Below, in pieces: positions 36,858 to 38,737 of a DNA stretch of 38,737 nt; the stretch's first letter is position 1, and every line of letters begins with the position of its first letter. Both the position numbers and the translations under genes were made by a program. Under the pieces are notes generated by a model. That model did no database searches. It had not been told where the DNA came from and worked only from the letters and a program-made list of their open reading frames with translations. Source of the stretch: Chimaeribacter coloradensis (GTDB lineage Bacteria > Pseudomonadota > Gammaproteobacteria > Enterobacterales > Enterobacteriaceae); contig NZ_PJZH01000031.1 in the NCBI RefSeq assembly GCF_002858715.1, positions 1 through 38,737 on the forward strand, read 5' to 3'.

Positions 36858-37676
36858 ATGGATCTCTATGCGGTGTTTGGAAATCCCATCAGCCACAGTA
36901 AATCGCCACGCATCCATGCCCTGTTTGCCCAGCAAACAGGCATAACCCACCCTTACGGGAAAATCCTGGCACCGCTGGATGCTTTCGAACACACACTGGA
37001 TGCGTTTTTTGATGCGGGCGGCATGGGAGCGAATGTGACGGTGCCGTTCAAAGAGCAAGCCTACGCCAGGGCAGACCAGCTGAGTGAAAGAGCTGCGTTA
37101 AGTGGCGCGGTCAATACATTGAAGAAATGTGAAGACGGGTCACTATTGGGAGACAATACCGATGGCATTGGCCTGCTGAGCGATCTTGAACGGCTTGGGA
37201 TGATTCAGCCAGGCGTCCGCATCCTGTTGCTGGGGGCCGGAGGGGCTGCCCGGGGCGTGATTCTGCCATTGCTCTCTTATGGATGCAGCATAGTCATTGC
37301 CAACCGCACGTTTGCAAAAGCGGAGCAACTGGCACAGCTGTTCAGTCACAGGGGGGAGATTAAGGCTGAAACCTTTGCCGCCTTAAGCGAACCGCACTTT
37401 GATGTGATTATCAATGCGACCGCGTCCGGTCTCCAGGGCGATATCCCTGCTATTCCCTCTTCGCTGATTACGCCTGATGTCCGCCTTTATGACATGTTCT
37501 ATCAACAAGGTCTGACACCTTTTCTGTCCTGGGGCAGCCAGCTGGGCGCGGCACAATGGTCTGATGGCTTAGGTATGCTGGTCGGGCAAGCGGCACATGC
37601 CTTTATGCTGTGGCATGGTGTTATGCCGGATATTGCTCCGGTGCTGGTGGCGCTGAAACAAGATATGGCAGGGTAA
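36858..37676 (+). CDS. aroE: Shikimate dehydrogenase (NADP)
   Basis: A 272-residue enzyme of the aromatic amino-acid pathway, reducing 3-dehydroshikimate to shikimate. Shikimate-binding S14 and S16 (in [10 protein letters not shown]), catalytic K65 (NVTVPFK) and D102 (GDNTDG) are all present. The NADP-binding loop GAGGAARG (126-133) and a following NRTFAKA are typical of AroE. Length equals E. coli. It starts 11 bases after tsaC with AAGGG as ribosome binding site. Confidence 0.98.
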   Translation: MDLYAVFGNPISHSKSPRIHALFAQQTGITHPYGKILAPLDAFEHTLDAFFDAGGMGANVTVPFKEQAYARADQLSERAALSGAVNTLKKCEDGSLLGDNTDGIGLLSDLERLGMIQPGVRILLLGAGGAARGVILPLLSYGCSIVIANRTFAKAEQLAQLFSHRGEIKAETFAALSEPHFDVIINATASGLQGDIPAIPSSLITPDVRLYDMFYQQGLTPFLSWGSQLGAAQWSDGLGMLVGQAAHAFMLWHGVMPDIAPVLVALKQDMAG

Positions 37677-37720
37677 AGTGCAGAGGCCGGTGCAGAGGCA
37701 CAGGCTCTGGTACGAAATAG

Positions 37721-37750
37721 CCTGAACAGCCGGGCCTGCCGCTGTTCAGG
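37721..37750. terminator. Perfect inverted repeat between convergent aroE and yrdA
   Basis: CCTGAACAGC (37721-37730) and GCTGTTCAGG (37741-37750) form a perfect 10-bp stem with a 10-base loop, in the 109 bases between the two gene ends. No T-run follows on either strand. It probably acts as a shared 3'-end structure. E. coli has yrdB in this junction; no such gene remains. Confidence 0.5.
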
Positions 37751-37785
37751 TAGAAGCTAAAGACAGAGGCAGCCCGGGTATCCGT

Positions 37786-38346
37786 TTACAACAGTGAGTT
37801 TTCGCTGGCCTGATTCAAGTAATCGTTTTTCCATTTAACATAGTTGTTAGCAGAATAGAGCAGCCCTTCACGTTCCTCAGGTTTCAAGGGGCGTATTTGC
37901 TTCACCGGGCTGCCTAAATAAAGATAGCCGCTGACCAGACGCTTACCGGGCGGCACCAGGCTACCGGCCCCGATCATGACATCGTCCTCAATAATTGCGC
38001 CATCAAGCAAAATTGATCCCATTCCGACCAATACACGATCGCCAATCGTGCAGCCGTGAAGCATCGCCTTATGGCCCACAGTAACATCTTCTCCGATCGC
38101 TAAAGGGTAGCCGGCTGGGTTATAACTGGATTTGTGTGTGACATGCAGCACGCTGCCATCCTGGATATTCGTACGAGCACCAATAATGACGCGGTTAACA
38201 TCTCCCCGGATGGCAACGAGTGGCCAGATACTGACATCTTCTGCCAGCGTCACATCGCCTATTACAACACTGGAAGGATCAACCATAACGCGTGCACCCA
38301 GGCGGGGTTGCTGATCTTTAAGAGAGCGTAGTGAGCCTGATTCCAT
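37786..38346 (-). CDS. yrdA: Gamma-carbonic anhydrase-like protein YrdA
   Basis: A 186-residue left-handed beta-helix (hexapeptide repeat) protein that forms trimers. Metal-ligand histidines of the family are seen in HVTH (H68/H71) and GHKAMLH (H92 and H97). The hexapeptide repeats (VVIGDV, VIIGAR, TIGDRVLVG, MIGAGS) run through about residues 25-135, and the C-terminal helix follows (SANNYVKWKNDYL). The physiological role is not settled, although the fold is that of Cam-type carbonic anhydrases. The gene reads away from the rrn promoter. Confidence 0.95.
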   Translation of the reverse strand: MESGSLRSLKDQQPRLGARVMVDPSSVVIGDVTLAEDVSIWPLVAIRGDVNRVIIGARTNIQDGSVLHVTHKSSYNPAGYPLAIGEDVTVGHKAMLHGCTIGDRVLVGMGSILLDGAIIEDDVMIGAGSLVPPGKRLVSGYLYLGSPVKQIRPLKPEEREGLLYSANNYVKWKNDYLNQASENSLL

Positions 38347-38373
38347 TTTTCTAATCCTGAAAAGAGTGAAATA

Positions 38374-38388
38374 GCCTAAATTATAAAC
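38374..38388. promoter_or_regulatory. Upstream Fis-type binding site of rrn P1
   Basis: The 15-mer GCCTAAATTATAAAC matches the Fis consensus (G..Y R..AT core..Y R..C) at all key positions. Its centre is about 145 bases before the predicted P1 start, close to the -143 site known for E. coli rrnB. Confidence 0.65.
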
Positions 38389-38446
38389 GATCCAGAGAGG
38401 GGATCGTGCATATAGACGGTGCGATCGTACAAGATCAGAACGGAGG

Positions 38447-38461
38447 GGGTGAAAAACACGC
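38447..38461. promoter_or_regulatory. Promoter-proximal Fis-type binding site of rrn P1
   Basis: The 15-mer GGGTGAAAAACACGC fits the degenerate Fis pattern, with an A-tract centre. It is centred about 72 bases before the predicted start, matching the -71 activating site of E. coli rrn P1. A third, poorer match is at 38427-38441. Confidence 0.6.
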
Positions 38462-38463
38462 AG

Positions 38464-38526
38464 TCAGATGAAAATGATCGAAAAAGGGGTTGTGCAATAA
38501 AACGAGATCCCTATAATGCGCCTCCA
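38464..38526 (+). promoter_or_regulatory. rRNA operon promoter P1 with UP-like A-tracts
   Basis: A -35 TTGTGC (38490-38495), a 16-base spacer and -10 TATAAT (38512-38517) are followed by the GC-rich discriminator GCGCCTCC and an A at 38526 as the likely start. A-rich stretches at about 38469-38486 form a candidate UP element. The GC-rich discriminator is the feature that makes rrn P1 sensitive to ppGpp/DksA and initiating-nucleotide levels. Confidence 0.93.
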
Positions 38527-38595
38527 TCGACACGGCGCAAGTGATTCACTTCACAAGCGGCCGGAACGAAAGAGAAAAAACTTCTGAAAAAGAGG

Positions 38596-38623
38596 TTGAC
38601 TCTGAAAGAGGAAAGCGTAATAT
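38596..38623 (+). promoter_or_regulatory. rRNA operon promoter P2
   Basis: A -35 TTGACT (38596-38601), a 16-base spacer and -10 TAATAT (38618-38623), about 106 bases after the P1 -10, which is the spacing expected of tandem rrn promoters. Confidence 0.88.
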
Positions 38624-38633
38624 ACGCCACCTC

Positions 38634-38674
38634 GAGTTAGCAAGCGAAAGCGCGTAACTCACTGCTCTTTAACA
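38634..38674 (+). promoter_or_regulatory. rrn antitermination site (boxB and boxA)
   Basis: A hairpin with GAGTTA (38634-38639) and TAACTC (38655-38660) at its base is boxB. It is followed by boxA TGCTCTTTAACA (38663-38674), the binding site for NusB and S10 (NusE). These identify the 5' leader of a 16S-23S-5S operon. Confidence 0.92.
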
Positions 38675-38737
38675 ATTTATCAGACAATCTGTGTGGGCAC
38701 TCACAAGACGATATCCAGCATCTTCGGATGCACAAAA
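38675..38737 (+). ncRNA. 16S rRNA precursor leader (partial)
   Basis: After boxA, GTGTGGGCACTC (38691-38702) corresponds to boxC. A stable hairpin GCATC (38718-38722), loop TTCG, GATGC (38727-38731) is near the window end. The mature 16S start is not reached, so no rRNA gene is annotated; it should begin shortly to the right. Confidence 0.8.

Noticed and set aside
38675-38737. Start of a 16S rRNA gene
   Set aside because: The expected mature 5' end of 16S is not present; only promoters and leader are inside the window.

Overview
The window is a chromosomal segment of a gammaproteobacterium of the order Enterobacterales. The gene order is that of the E. coli str/S10/spc/alpha region running on to the rrnD side: tuf - bfd - bfr - [type II secretion] - S10 operon - spc operon - alpha operon - yhdN - arfA - mscL - trkA - rsmB - fmt - def | dprA - smg - yrdD - tsaC - aroE - yrdA - rrn promoter. 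Protein sequences are close to E. coli but not identical (for example, L2 has 274 residues and S5 has 166), and three genes that E. coli has here (chiA, zntR, yrdB) are absent. It is therefore a different genus, which I cannot name from this segment alone.

Layout. 1-1161: the 3' end of tuf with its terminator, then bfd and bfr (iron release and iron storage) behind a Fur-box-like site. 1198-14362: a complete type II secretion (general secretory pathway) cluster. gspC-D-E-F-G-H-I-J-K-L-M-O runs leftward as one tightly coupled operon, and gspA-gspB runs rightward from a shared AT-rich divergent control region. 14417-19650: S10 promoter, L4-responsive leader, eleven ribosomal protein genes and a strong terminator. 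19671-25297: spc promoter, ten ribosomal protein genes, secY and rpmJ. 25298-28341: S4-binding leader pseudoknot, rpsM-rpsK-rpsD-rpoA-rplQ and a terminator. 28475-33985: yhdN, arfA, and the leftward genes mscL, trkA, rsmB, fmt and def. 34096-37676: dprA, smg, yrdD, tsaC, aroE. 37786-38346: yrdA, leftward. 38347-38737: Fis sites, rrn P1 and P2 promoters, and the boxB/boxA leader of an rRNA operon whose 16S gene lies outside the window.

Most of the window is housekeeping and conserved. The translation genes build the ribosome, with three autoregulatory RNA sites (L4 on the S10 leader, S8 on the rplE start, S4 on the rpsM leader). def, fmt, tsaC and rsmB serve formyl-Met processing, tRNA t6A formation and rRNA methylation. 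The accessory part is the secretion cluster, which could export folded periplasmic proteins across the outer membrane. No substrate or pilotin gene is next to it. I did not find a plainly undescribed system. The most interesting signals are the arfA terminator/RNase III-type hairpin that holds the stop codon in its loop, the very short acidic GspB, the likely silenced AT-rich gspC/gspA control region, and the small gene losses at three conserved junctions.
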